From the NCBI RefSeq assembly GCF_017876115.1, contig NZ_JAGINO010000029.1, positions 25,270 to 89,269 on the forward strand: 64,000 bases of DNA, given 5' to 3'. Positions 20,916 to 30,450 of this stretch are shown piece by piece. This DNA is from Azospirillum picis (GTDB taxonomy: Bacteria; Pseudomonadota; Alphaproteobacteria; Azospirillales; Azospirillaceae). The notes below the pieces were generated by a model. That model was not told the DNA's origin and did not search any database. It worked only from the letters and a program-made list of their open reading frames with translations. The number at the start of each line of letters is the position of its first letter. Position 1 is the first letter of the stretch. The translations under genes were made by a program, and so were the position numbers.

Positions 20916-21899
20916 ATGCTTCCTCACCCCCAGATCCGAGCGCTTCCGATGTTCCGCAAGTTCGTCTATCTCCTGGCCCTGGCGCGCGAAAAGCATTTCG
21001 GCCGCGCGGCGGAGAGCTGCCACGTTTCGCAGCCGACCCTGTCCAACGCCATCCGCCAGCTCGAGGAGGAACTGCAGGTTCCCATCGTCGAGCGCGGGCA
21101 GAAGTTCGAGGGCTTCACGCCGGAAGGGCTGAAGGTGCTGGAATATGCCCGCCGCATCGTCGGCGAGCGCGACAACCTGCGGCAAGAGCTGCTGGCGCTG
21201 GCCCAGGGCGTCACCGGCCATCTGCGGCTTGGGGCCATCCCGACGGCCCTGCCGGCGGTGGCGCATGTGCTGGCGCCTTTCTCGGCCCGCTTCCCTCACA
21301 TCCGCGCCAGCATCACCTCGATGAGCTCGCGCGAGATCCAGCGCGGCCTCGACGAGTTCGAACTGGACGCGGCGATCACCTATCTCGACAACGAACCGCT
21401 GAACAACGTCCGGACCTTGCCGCTCTATTCGGAGCGCTACTATCTGCTGGCCCAGCGCACCGACCTGTCGGAGGACCTGATCCGCCAGGAAGCGGTGCCC
21501 TGGGAACGGGCGGCCGGCCTGCGGCTGTGCCTGCTGACCCCCGACATGCAGAACCGCCGCATCGCCGAGGCCGCCTTCCGCATGACCGGCCGGAGCGTCG
21601 AGCCGGCGATGGAGACCAATTCGATCGTCACGCTCTACACCATCGTGCGGGCGGGCACCTGTGCCAGCATCGTGCCCGGCCAGCTCCTCACCTTCATGCC
21701 GCCGCACCCCGAGCTCGTCGCGCTGCCGCTCGTCGATCCCGACCTCAGCCATGTCGTCGGGCTCGCCTATGCCGACCGCGACCCGCCGCCGCCGCTGGCC
21801 AAGGCGCTGGCCGTGGCCGCGGCCGATGCCGACATCGCCCAGCGTGTCGCCATCGGGGTCGCCGACGCGATGATTCCCTGGCGGGTGGCGATCCGCTGA
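20916..21899 (+). CDS. LysR-family transcriptional regulator
   Basis: A 327-residue LTTR. Residues ~12-75 form the winged helix (FVYLLALAREKHFGRAAESCHVSQPTLSNAIRQLEEELQVPIVERGQKFEGFTPEG). The rest is a periplasmic-binding-fold effector domain (LGAIPTALPAVAHVLAPF ... AAITYLDNEP). The effector is not deducible. It is not adjacent to a divergent target of its own: dmlA converges on it from 24 bases away. LysR regulators next to fds formate dehydrogenase operons are common, so it may control the operon at 24.2 kb; that is inference. An alternative start is ATG 20949. Confidence 0.88.
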   Translation: MLPHPQIRALPMFRKFVYLLALAREKHFGRAAESCHVSQPTLSNAIRQLEEELQVPIVERGQKFEGFTPEGLKVLEYARRIVGERDNLRQELLALAQGVTGHLRLGAIPTALPAVAHVLAPFSARFPHIRASITSMSSREIQRGLDEFELDAAITYLDNEPLNNVRTLPLYSERYYLLAQRTDLSEDLIRQEAVPWERAAGLRLCLLTPDMQNRRIAEAAFRMTGRSVEPAMETNSIVTLYTIVRAGTCASIVPGQLLTFMPPHPELVALPLVDPDLSHVVGLAYADRDPPPPLAKALAVAAADADIAQRVAIGVADAMIPWRVAIR

Positions 21900-21922
21900 C
21901 GCCCGGCCCCGCCAGGGGCGGG

Positions 21923-23002
21923 TCAGATTGCGGCGGCGATGGCCTTGCCGACCTCAGCCGTGCCGGCGGTCCCGCCGATGTCAGGCGTGCGCGGGCCCTG
22001 CGTCAGGACCGTTTCGATCGCCGCAATGATGGCGTCGTGGGCGGCCTTGAAAGCGGCGTCGCCGTTGCCGAGGAAATCGAGCATCATTGCGCCGGACCAG
22101 ATCATCGCAACCGGGTTGGCGATGCCCTTGCCGAAGATGTCGGGTGCCGAGCCGTGCACCGGTTCGAACAGCGACGGGAAGCGGCGTTCGGGGTTGAGGT
22201 TGGCCGAGGGCGCCATGCCGATGGTGCCGGTGCAGGCCGGCCCGAGATCCGAGAGGATGTCGCCGAACAGGTTGGAGGCGACGACCACGTCGAAACGGTC
22301 GGGCTGCATGACGAAGCGCGCCGACAGGATGTCGATGTGCTGCCGGTCCCAGGAGACACCGGGATGGGACTTGGCCATCTCCTCCACCCGCTCGTCCCAA
22401 TAGGGCATGCTGATCGAGATGCCGTTGGACTTGGTGGCTGCGGTCAGCTTGCGGCGTGGGCGCCCCTCGGCCAGTTCGAAGGCGAATTTCAGGATACGGT
22501 CGACGCCGTGGCGGGTGAACACCGCCTCCTGCAGCACGAACTCGCGCTCTGTGCCGGCGAACATGCGGCCGCCGACCGAGGAGTATTCGCCTTCGGTGTT
22601 CTCGCGAACCACGAAGAAATCGATGTCGCCGGGCTTGCGGTTGGCGAGCGGACAGGGCACCCCGGGCAGCAGGCGCACCGGCCGCAGGTTGACGTACTGG
22701 TCGAACTCGCGCCGGAACTTGATCAGCGATCCCCACAGCGAGATGTGGTCCGGCACCGTCGCCGGCCAGCCGACCGCGCCGAAATAGATGGCGTCGAAAC
22801 CCTTCAGCGTCTCGAACCAGTCGTCCGGCATCATCTGGCCATGCTGCAGGTAATAGTCGCAGCTCGCCCAGTCGAAGCTGGTGAACTCGATCTCCAGTCC
22901 GAACTTGGCGGCCGCCGTCTCGACCGCGCGCATCCCTTCCGGCAGCACTTCCTTGCCGATGCCGTCGCCGGCGATGGCGGCGACCCTATAGGTTTTTCCC
23001 AT
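21923..23002 (-). CDS. dmlA: D-malate/tartrate dehydrogenase (decarboxylating)
   Basis: A 359-residue NAD-dependent beta-decarboxylating dehydrogenase of the isocitrate/isopropylmalate family. Visible motifs are AIAGDGIGKEVLPEG, RPVRLLPGVPCPL, VVRENTEGEYSSVGGR (substrate Arg/Tyr region), the metal Asp in NLFGDILSDLGP and FEPVHGSAPDIFGK. Family members convert D-malate to pyruvate plus CO2 and also act on tartrate. The divergent regulator resembles DmlR, supporting D-malate as substrate. ATG 23002 follows a perfect GGAGGAAAGATC site. Three 15-bp repeats lie just upstream. Confidence 0.88.
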   Translation of the reverse strand: MGKTYRVAAIAGDGIGKEVLPEGMRAVETAAAKFGLEIEFTSFDWASCDYYLQHGQMMPDDWFETLKGFDAIYFGAVGWPATVPDHISLWGSLIKFRREFDQYVNLRPVRLLPGVPCPLANRKPGDIDFFVVRENTEGEYSSVGGRMFAGTEREFVLQEAVFTRHGVDRILKFAFELAEGRPRRKLTAATKSNGISISMPYWDERVEEMAKSHPGVSWDRQHIDILSARFVMQPDRFDVVVASNLFGDILSDLGPACTGTIGMAPSANLNPERRFPSLFEPVHGSAPDIFGKGIANPVAMIWSGAMMLDFLGNGDAAFKAAHDAIIAAIETVLTQGPRTPDIGGTAGTAEVGKAIAAAI

Positions 23003-23029
23003 GATCTTTCCTCCTGGCGGGATCAAAGC

Positions 23030-23074
23030 CCGACCGATCTCGGGCCAACCGATCTTGGGCCAACCGATCTTGGC
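23030..23074. repeat. Three tandem 15-bp repeats in the dmlA-dmlR intergenic region
   Basis: CCGACCGATCTCGGG (23030-23044), CCAACCGATCTTGGG (23045-23059) and CCAACCGATCTTGGC (23060-23074) stand end to end. The junctions create TTGGGCCAA palindromes. Their place just upstream of dmlA in the shared control region suggests binding sites for the divergent LysR regulator, although slippage repeats are an alternative. Confidence 0.7.
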
Positions 23075-23159
23075 CTGCCTGTTCTCTGGTCGGCCGCTAC
23101 CATACCCGAAGGAATGCCGTTAATAATCGGGCTGACCATGCAGCCATAAATCACGGATC

Positions 23160-24074
23160 ATGAACAGTGAACCGCTTCTGAAGGACTTGCGCGTCTTCTG
23201 CCTTGTCGCACGCAAGTCGGGCTTCGCCGCCGCCGCCGATGCGCTGGGGGCATCTCCCGCCTATGTCAGCAAGCGCATCCAGCTTCTGGAGGGCAGCCTC
23301 GGGGTGAAGCTCCTGCACCGCAGCACCCGGCGGGTCGCGGTGACGGAGGCCGGCGAGCGGGTCTACCGCTGGGCGCAATCGATCCTCGACGATGTCGACC
23401 ACATGGTGGAGGACGTATCGGCGACCAGGCTCGATCCGCGCGGGCTGATCCGCATCAGCAGCAGCTTCGGTTTCGGGCGCGTCCACGTCGCCCCGGCCAT
23501 CGCCGCGCTGGCCGAACGCTATCCGGAACTGGAGGTCCGCTTCGACGTTTCCGACCGGCTGGTCGACTTGGCGGGCGAGGGGATCGACCTCGACATCCGT
23601 GTCGGCAACGGGATCGCGCCGCAGCTCATGGCCAAGCGTCTGGCCGGCAACCGGCGGATCCTCTGCGCTTCCCCCCTCTATCTCGAGCGGCGGGGGGTGC
23701 CGAGGCATCTCGACGAACTGGCCGGGCATGATTGCCTGGTGATCAAGGAGCGCGACCATCCCTTCGGCGTCTGGCGCCTGACCGGTCCCGACGGCGAGGT
23801 GCCGGTCCGCGTCACCGGCCCGCTCGCCTCCAACCATGGCGAGATCGTCCACCAGTGGGCGATGGCCGGGCGCGGCATCATGCTGCGCTCGCTGTGGGAC
23901 GTGCGCGCCGCGCTCGCCGCCGGCACGCTGGTGCATCTCCTGCAGGACCATGGCCAGCCGGCCGACGTCTGGGCGGTCTATCCATCCCGCCTGAGCAGCT
24001 CGGCGAAACTGCGGGTGTGCGTCGAGTTCCTGGAGCGGCATTTCCGCGAGGTCGGACTTGGGTCGGCGGTTTGA
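23160..24074 (+). CDS. dmlR: DmlR-like LysR-family regulator
   Basis: A 304-residue LTTR with the helix-turn-helix FAAAADALGASPAYVSKRIQLLEGSLGVKLLHRSTRRV and an effector domain containing ISSSFGFGRVHVAPAI, VDLAGEGIDLDIRVG, CLVIKERDHPFGVW and SNHGEIVHQWAMAG. From memory, these stretches closely match E. coli DmlR, the activator of dmlA for growth on D-malate. The divergent dmlA gene 157 bases away fits that role. The ribosome site is weak. Its stop codon overlaps a palindrome that probably belongs to the formate dehydrogenase promoter. Confidence 0.8.
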   Translation: MNSEPLLKDLRVFCLVARKSGFAAAADALGASPAYVSKRIQLLEGSLGVKLLHRSTRRVAVTEAGERVYRWAQSILDDVDHMVEDVSATRLDPRGLIRISSSFGFGRVHVAPAIAALAERYPELEVRFDVSDRLVDLAGEGIDLDIRVGNGIAPQLMAKRLAGNRRILCASPLYLERRGVPRHLDELAGHDCLVIKERDHPFGVWRLTGPDGEVPVRVTGPLASNHGEIVHQWAMAGRGIMLRSLWDVRAALAAGTLVHLLQDHGQPADVWAVYPSRLSSSAKLRVCVEFLERHFREVGLGSAV

Positions 24075-24090
24075 TAGTTAAAAGCTATCA
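24072..24090 (+). promoter_or_regulatory. LysR-type palindrome upstream of the fds operon
   Basis: TGATAG-N7-CTATCA (24072-24077, 24085-24090) contains ATAG-N7-CTAT, which obeys the T-N11-A rule of LysR-family binding sites. A -10-like TATACC follows at 24117-24122. It overlaps the dmlR stop codon and lies 150 bases before fdsG. Either LysR gene in the neighbourhood could bind it. Confidence 0.55.
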
Positions 24091-24242
24091 GCCCATCGGA
24101 AAAAACAATTTGCTGGTATACCGTATCCTCCGCCACTGTGACGGTGCCCGGCCGCGGAGAGACGGCCGGGCTATCCGCAGACGCCAAGCCAGAACGACGC
24201 CGTCCCCAAGCCGGCGCGGACGATCGCAAGGAGGGACCCCCC

Positions 24243-24781
24243 GTGAACGCATTGCAACCGTGGAGCGCCGAGCGCGCCATGACGATTGTCGCCGACAATC
24301 GGCACCTGCGCGGCGCCCTGCTGCCGATCCTTCACGCCCTGCAGGAAGAGTTCGGTTACATCGACGAAGAGGCGATCCCCTTGCTGGCGGCGGAGTTGAA
24401 CCTCTCGCGCGCCGACGTTTATGGCGTGGTGTCCTTCTATCACGAATTCCGCCGCGAGAAGCCCGGCCGCCACATCATCAAGGTCTGCCGCGCCGAGGCC
24501 TGCCAGTCGATGGGCGCCAATGCCCTGGTCGACCACATCAAGAAGCAACTGCAGGTCGACTTCCACGGCACCACCGCCGACGGCTCCTTCACGCTGGAGC
24601 AGGTCTTCTGCCTCGGCAATTGCGCGCTGTCGCCGGCGGTCATGATCGACGAGCAACTGCATGGCCGCGTCACGCCGGAGCGCTTCGACGCCCTGGCGGC
24701 GGAAGCCCGGACGGCGCCGCATGCCCACCCGCATGCTCATCCCCCCGGCCATGGTGCCCACAGCCACAAGGGACATGCCCA

Positions 24782-24785
<4 letters not shown>
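24243..24785 (+). CDS. fdsG: NAD-dependent formate dehydrogenase gamma subunit
   Basis: A 180-residue NuoE-like thioredoxin-fold [2Fe-2S] subunit of the soluble molybdenum formate dehydrogenase. The cluster ligands are C82, C87, C123 and C127 (KVCRAEACQ and CLGNCAL). The N-terminal helical region (LRGALLPILHALQEEFGYIDEEAI) is typical. The C-terminus is unusual: a His-rich tail (PHAHPHAHPPGHGAHSHKGH) able to bind metal. The start is GTG 24243 with AAGGAGGGA seven bases before it; a longer in-frame reading begins at 24138 without a site. The stop overlaps fdsB by ATGA. Confidence 0.93.
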
Positions 24786-26362
<1,577 letters not shown>

Positions 26363-26386
26363 CGAGCGACCCCAGGAGCACCCGAG

Positions 26387-29242
26387 ATGACCCTCATCCA
26401 CGAGACCGACTACGGCACTCCCGCCCGCGTCTCCGAGACCCTGGTGACGCTGGAGATCGACGGCCGCAGCATCACCGTTCCCGAAGGCACCTCGGTGATG
26501 CGCGCCGCGATGGACGCCGGCATCACCGTGCCGAAGCTGTGCGCCACCGACAGCCTGGAGCCCTTCGGCTCCTGCCGCCTTTGCGCGGTGGAGATCGAAG
26601 GGCGCCGCGGCACCCCGGCCTCCTGCACCACCCCCGTCGCACCCGGCATGAAGGTCCACACCCAGACCGACAAGCTGGCCAAGCTGCGCCGCGGCGTGAT
26701 GGAGCTGTACATCTCCGACCATCCGCTCGACTGCCTGACCTGTGCCGCCAACGGTGACTGCGAGTTGCAGGACATGGCCGGCGCGGTGGGGCTGCGCAAC
26801 GTCCGGTACGGTTTCGACGGCGAAAACCATCGCGCCGCCGCCAAGGACGAGAGCAACCCCTACTTCACCTTCGATGCCTCCAAGTGCATCGTCTGCTCGC
26901 GCTGCGTCCGCGCCTGCCAGGAAACCCAGGGCACCTTCGCACTGACCATCGACGGCCGCGGCTTCGCCTCCTCGGTGTCGCCGGGCGCTAACGAGAGCTT
27001 CATGGACAGCGAGTGCGTGTCCTGCGGCGCCTGCGTCCAGGCCTGCCCGACCGCGACGCTGACCGAGAAGTCGATCATCGAGCATGGCCAGCCCGAGCAC
27101 AGCGTCATCACCACCTGCGCCTATTGCGGGGTGGGTTGCTCCTTCAAGGCCGAGTTGCAGGGCACCACGGTGGTGCGCATGACGCCCTGGAAGGACGGCG
27201 GCGCCAACGAAGGCCACTCCTGCGTCAAGGGCCGCTTCGCCTGGGGCTACGCCACCCACAAGGACCGCATCATGAAGCCGATGGTGCGCGAGAAGATCAC
27301 CGATCCGTGGCGTGAGGTGTCGTGGGAGGAGGCGGTCGCCTACGCCGCCGAGCGTCTGAAGGCGGTGCAGGCCAAGCATGGCCGCGGCTCCATCGGCGGC
27401 ATCACCTCGTCGCGCTGCACCAACGAGGAGGTCTACGTCGTCCAGAAGATGATCCGGGCCGCCTTCGGCACCAACAACATCGACACCTGTGCCCGAGTCT
27501 GCCATTCGCCGACCGGCTACGGCCTGTCGCAGACCTTCGGCACCTCGGCCGGCACCCAGGATTTCAAGAGCGTCGACAAGTCCGACGTCATCCTGGTCAT
27601 CGGTGCCAACCCGACCGACGGCCACCCGGTGTTCGGTTCGCGCATGAAGAAGCGCCTGCGCGCCGGGGCCAAGCTGATCGTGGTCGATCCGCGCCGCATC
27701 GACCTGGTGCGCAGCCCGCACGTCCAGGCCGAGTACCATCTCCAGCTCCAGCCCGGCACCAACGTCGCCGTGGTCAACGCCATCGCCCACACCATCGTCA
27801 CCGAGGGGCTGGTGAACCGCGCCTTCGTCGAGGGGCGCTGCGATCCCAAGGAGTTCGCGAAGTGGGAGGCGTTCATCGCCGAGCACCGCAACTCGCCGGA
27901 ATATCTGGAATCGCGCACCGGCGTCCCGGCCGATCAGGTCCGCGCCGCGGCCCGTCTCTATGCCACCGGCGGCAACGCCGCGATCTACTACGGCCTGGGC
28001 GTGACCGAGCACAGCCAGGGCTCCAGCACGGTGATGGCGATCGCCAACCTCGCGATGGCGACCGGCAACATCGGCCGCGAGGGTGTCGGCGTCAACCCGC
28101 TGCGCGGCCAGAACAACGTGCAGGGCTCCTGCGACATGGGCTCCTTCCCGCACGAGCTGCCGGGCTACCGCCACGTCTCGGACGACGCCGTCCGCCAGGA
28201 ATTCGAGGCCGCCTGGGGCGTCACGCTGGATCCGGAACCCGGCCTGCGCATCCCCAACATGTTCGACAGCGCGCATGACGGCAGCTTCCGCGGCCTGTTC
28301 GTGCAGGGCGAGGACATCGTCCAGTCCGATCCCAACACCAACCACGTCACCTCGGCGCTGGAATCGATGGATGTCGTCATCGTGCAGGATCTGTTCCTGA
28401 ACGAGACGGCGGCCTTCGCCCACGTCTTCTTCCCCGGCACCTCCTTCCTGGAGAAGGACGGCACCTTCACCAACGCCGAGCGCCGCATCAACCGCGTCCG
28501 CAAGGCGATGCCGTCGAAGGTGGGCAAGGACGAGCATTGGGTCGCCTGCGCGCTGGCGACGGCGATGGGCTACCCGATGCACTACGACAACACCGCGCAG
28601 ATCATGGACGAGATCGCCCGGCTGACCCCGACCTTCCGCGGCGTCAGCTTCGAGAAGCTCGACCGCGTCGGCAGCGTCCAGTGGCCCTGCACCGGCTTCG
28701 AGGACGACGACACCGGCATGGCGATCATGCATGGCGAGAGTTTCGCCCGCGGCCTCGGCCGTTTCGTGATCACCGAATATGTGCCGACCGACGAGCGGAC
28801 CACGCGGATGTATCCGCTGGTGCTGACCACCGGCCGCATCCTTGCCCACTACAATGTCGGCGCGCAGACCCGCCGCACCGCCAACGTGGCCTGGCATCCC
28901 GAGGACGTGCTGGAGATCAACCCGGTGGACGCCGAGATCCGCGGCGTCAAGGACGGCGACATGGTGTCGCTCGCCAGCCGCATGGGCGCCACGACGCTGC
29001 GGGCGCTCATCTCCGACCGCATGCCGGCCGGCGTCGTCTACACCACCTTCCACCACCCGGTGACCGGGGCCAACGTGGTTACCACCGAGAATTCGGACTG
29101 GGCCACCAACTGCCCGGAGTACAAGGTGACGGCGGTGCAGATCACCCGCAGCAACCAGCCGTCGGACTGGCAGGTGGAACGCGACCGGCAGGAGGTGGAG
29201 CGCAAGCGCATCGCCGCCGCCGACGTGATCGCCGCCGAGTAA
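26387..29242 (+). CDS. fdsA: NAD-dependent formate dehydrogenase alpha (catalytic) subunit
   Basis: A 951-residue bis-MGD molybdenum subunit oxidising formate to CO2. The N-terminal [2Fe-2S] ferredoxin domain (CATDSLEPFGSCRLCAVE) is followed by NuoG-type and ferredoxin-type cluster segments (HPLDCLTCAANGDCELQ, CIVCSRCVRAC, CVSCGACVQACP). Then comes the catalytic domain with CAYCGVGCSFK. The Mo ligand is C372 in RVCHSPTGYGL, a cysteine and not selenocysteine. No Tat signal is present, so the enzyme is cytoplasmic. AGGAG precedes the ATG. Confidence 0.96.
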   Translation: MTLIHETDYGTPARVSETLVTLEIDGRSITVPEGTSVMRAAMDAGITVPKLCATDSLEPFGSCRLCAVEIEGRRGTPASCTTPVAPGMKVHTQTDKLAKLRRGVMELYISDHPLDCLTCAANGDCELQDMAGAVGLRNVRYGFDGENHRAAAKDESNPYFTFDASKCIVCSRCVRACQETQGTFALTIDGRGFASSVSPGANESFMDSECVSCGACVQACPTATLTEKSIIEHGQPEHSVITTCAYCGVGCSFKAELQGTTVVRMTPWKDGGANEGHSCVKGRFAWGYATHKDRIMKPMVREKITDPWREVSWEEAVAYAAERLKAVQAKHGRGSIGGITSSRCTNEEVYVVQKMIRAAFGTNNIDTCARVCHSPTGYGLSQTFGTSAGTQDFKSVDKSDVILVIGANPTDGHPVFGSRMKKRLRAGAKLIVVDPRRIDLVRSPHVQAEYHLQLQPGTNVAVVNAIAHTIVTEGLVNRAFVEGRCDPKEFAKWEAFIAEHRNSPEYLESRTGVPADQVRAAARLYATGGNAAIYYGLGVTEHSQGSSTVMAIANLAMATGNIGREGVGVNPLRGQNNVQGSCDMGSFPHELPGYRHVSDDAVRQEFEAAWGVTLDPEPGLRIPNMFDSAHDGSFRGLFVQGEDIVQSDPNTNHVTSALESMDVVIVQDLFLNETAAFAHVFFPGTSFLEKDGTFTNAERRINRVRKAMPSKVGKDEHWVACALATAMGYPMHYDNTAQIMDEIARLTPTFRGVSFEKLDRVGSVQWPCTGFEDDDTGMAIMHGESFARGLGRFVITEYVPTDERTTRMYPLVLTTGRILAHYNVGAQTRRTANVAWHPEDVLEINPVDAEIRGVKDGDMVSLASRMGATTLRALISDRMPAGVVYTTFHHPVTGANVVTTENSDWATNCPEYKVTAVQITRSNQPSDWQVERDRQEVERKRIAAADVIAAE

Positions 29243-29275
29243 CGGCCGGAGGCCGGCGCAGCAGGAGAAGGACCC

Positions 29276-30100
29276 ATGACCGCGATGCCTTCGGCCGTTC
29301 GACCCGACGATCTTCCCATGTGCTCGATCCCCGTCACCGGCACCGGCTTTCCCGCCGGTGCCGGGATGGAGGATGGGGCGGAGGTCGAGTGGCAGGTGCC
29401 GGAGGAGACCGCTGTCGCCTTCGAATACAATGGCCGGTCGCACGCGGTGATGATGGCGAGCCCCGCCGATCTGGAAGACTTTGCTCTGGGCTTCAGCCTG
29501 GGCGAGGAGATCGTCGGGACGGCCGCCGACATCGAGGACATCACCGTGCGGGAGACGCCGCTGGGGTTCGTCGTCAACATGACGGTCGATCCGCTTCGGC
29601 TCCTGCGCGGAAGTCTTCGCAGCCGCTCCATGGAGGGGCGGAGCGGCTGTGGCCTGTGCGGCGTGGACAGTCTTGTCCACGCCGTTCGGGAGCCCCGCAG
29701 GATCGAGACCTCGCTGGAGGTGGAGCCGGCCGCCGTGGCCGCCGCCTTCCGCGCACTGCCGGACCACCAGCCGATGAACCGGGCCAACCGCTCGGTCCAC
29801 GCCGCGGCGTGGTGCGCGCCGGACGGCAGCATCCGGCTGGCGCGCGAGGATGTCGGTCGCCACAACGCGCTGGACAAGCTGATCGGTGCCGTCGTCCGTT
29901 CAGGGGCCGACCCGGCCACCGGCTTCGTGGTGATGACCAGCCGCTGCAGCTTCGAACTGGTGCAGAAGACCGCCGCGGTCGGCATCCCGCTGCTGGCGAC
30001 CATCTCGGCGCCGACCGCGCTGGCACTGGAACTGGCGCGCAACGCCAACCTGACCCTGGGTGCGCTGTCGCGCCGCGACACCGTCATCCTGTTCCGCTGA
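29276..30100 (+). CDS. fdhD: FdhD/FdsC sulfurtransferase for formate dehydrogenase
   Basis: A 274-residue accessory protein that transfers sulfur from a cysteine desulfurase to the molybdenum cofactor before its insertion into formate dehydrogenase. Family features are EDFALGFSLGEEIV, the CGLC pair in GRSGCGLCGVDSL, and REDVGRHNALDKLIGAVV. It sits 33 bases after fdsA with CAGGAGAAGG before ATG. In fds operons this gene is called fdsC and protects or matures the cofactor for FdsA. Confidence 0.94.
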   Translation: MTAMPSAVRPDDLPMCSIPVTGTGFPAGAGMEDGAEVEWQVPEETAVAFEYNGRSHAVMMASPADLEDFALGFSLGEEIVGTAADIEDITVRETPLGFVVNMTVDPLRLLRGSLRSRSMEGRSGCGLCGVDSLVHAVREPRRIETSLEVEPAAVAAAFRALPDHQPMNRANRSVHAAAWCAPDGSIRLAREDVGRHNALDKLIGAVVRSGADPATGFVVMTSRCSFELVQKTAAVGIPLLATISAPTALALELARNANLTLGALSRRDTVILFR

Positions 30101-30131
30101 ACCCGACACCGCTTCGCCAATGGAGACACCG

Positions 30132-30359
30132 ATGAGCCACACGAACCATGCCAAGGACCTGGTCCGGATGGCGAACCAGATCGCCGTCCATTTCGCCACC
30201 TATCCGCATGAGGAGGCGGTGACGGAGACGGCGACCCATATCCGCAAATTCTGGGATCCGCGCATGCGCGCCGGCCTGTTCGCCCATGTCCAGTCCGGCG
30301 GCGAAGCCGACCTGCACGAGGTGGCGCGGGGGGCGGTGGGGCTGTTGCAGGCGCGGTGA
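30132..30359 (+). CDS. fdsD: Formate dehydrogenase delta subunit
   Basis: A 75-residue protein of the FdsD family (LVRMANQIAVHFATYPHEEAVTETATHIRKFWDPRMRAGLFAHV). It is required for assembly or stability of the soluble NAD-dependent enzyme and is part of its complex in studied species. ATG 30132 has GGAGA six bases before it; an ATG at 30120 is in frame but less well placed. It is the last gene of the fds operon. Confidence 0.9.
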   Translation: MSHTNHAKDLVRMANQIAVHFATYPHEEAVTETATHIRKFWDPRMRAGLFAHVQSGGEADLHEVARGAVGLLQAR

Positions 30360-30450
30360 GGGGCGGGGGGCTTCCCCCATTCCTTTCCCGCTCCCGGCGG
30401 GGCGATAGTCCGTCCGGTCGCGGGAGAGGGCGTCGGAAGGCTTGACGCTC

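Noticed and set aside
27500..27502. Selenocysteine at the formate dehydrogenase active site
   Set aside because: The codon is TGC (Cys), not TGA, in RVCHSP.
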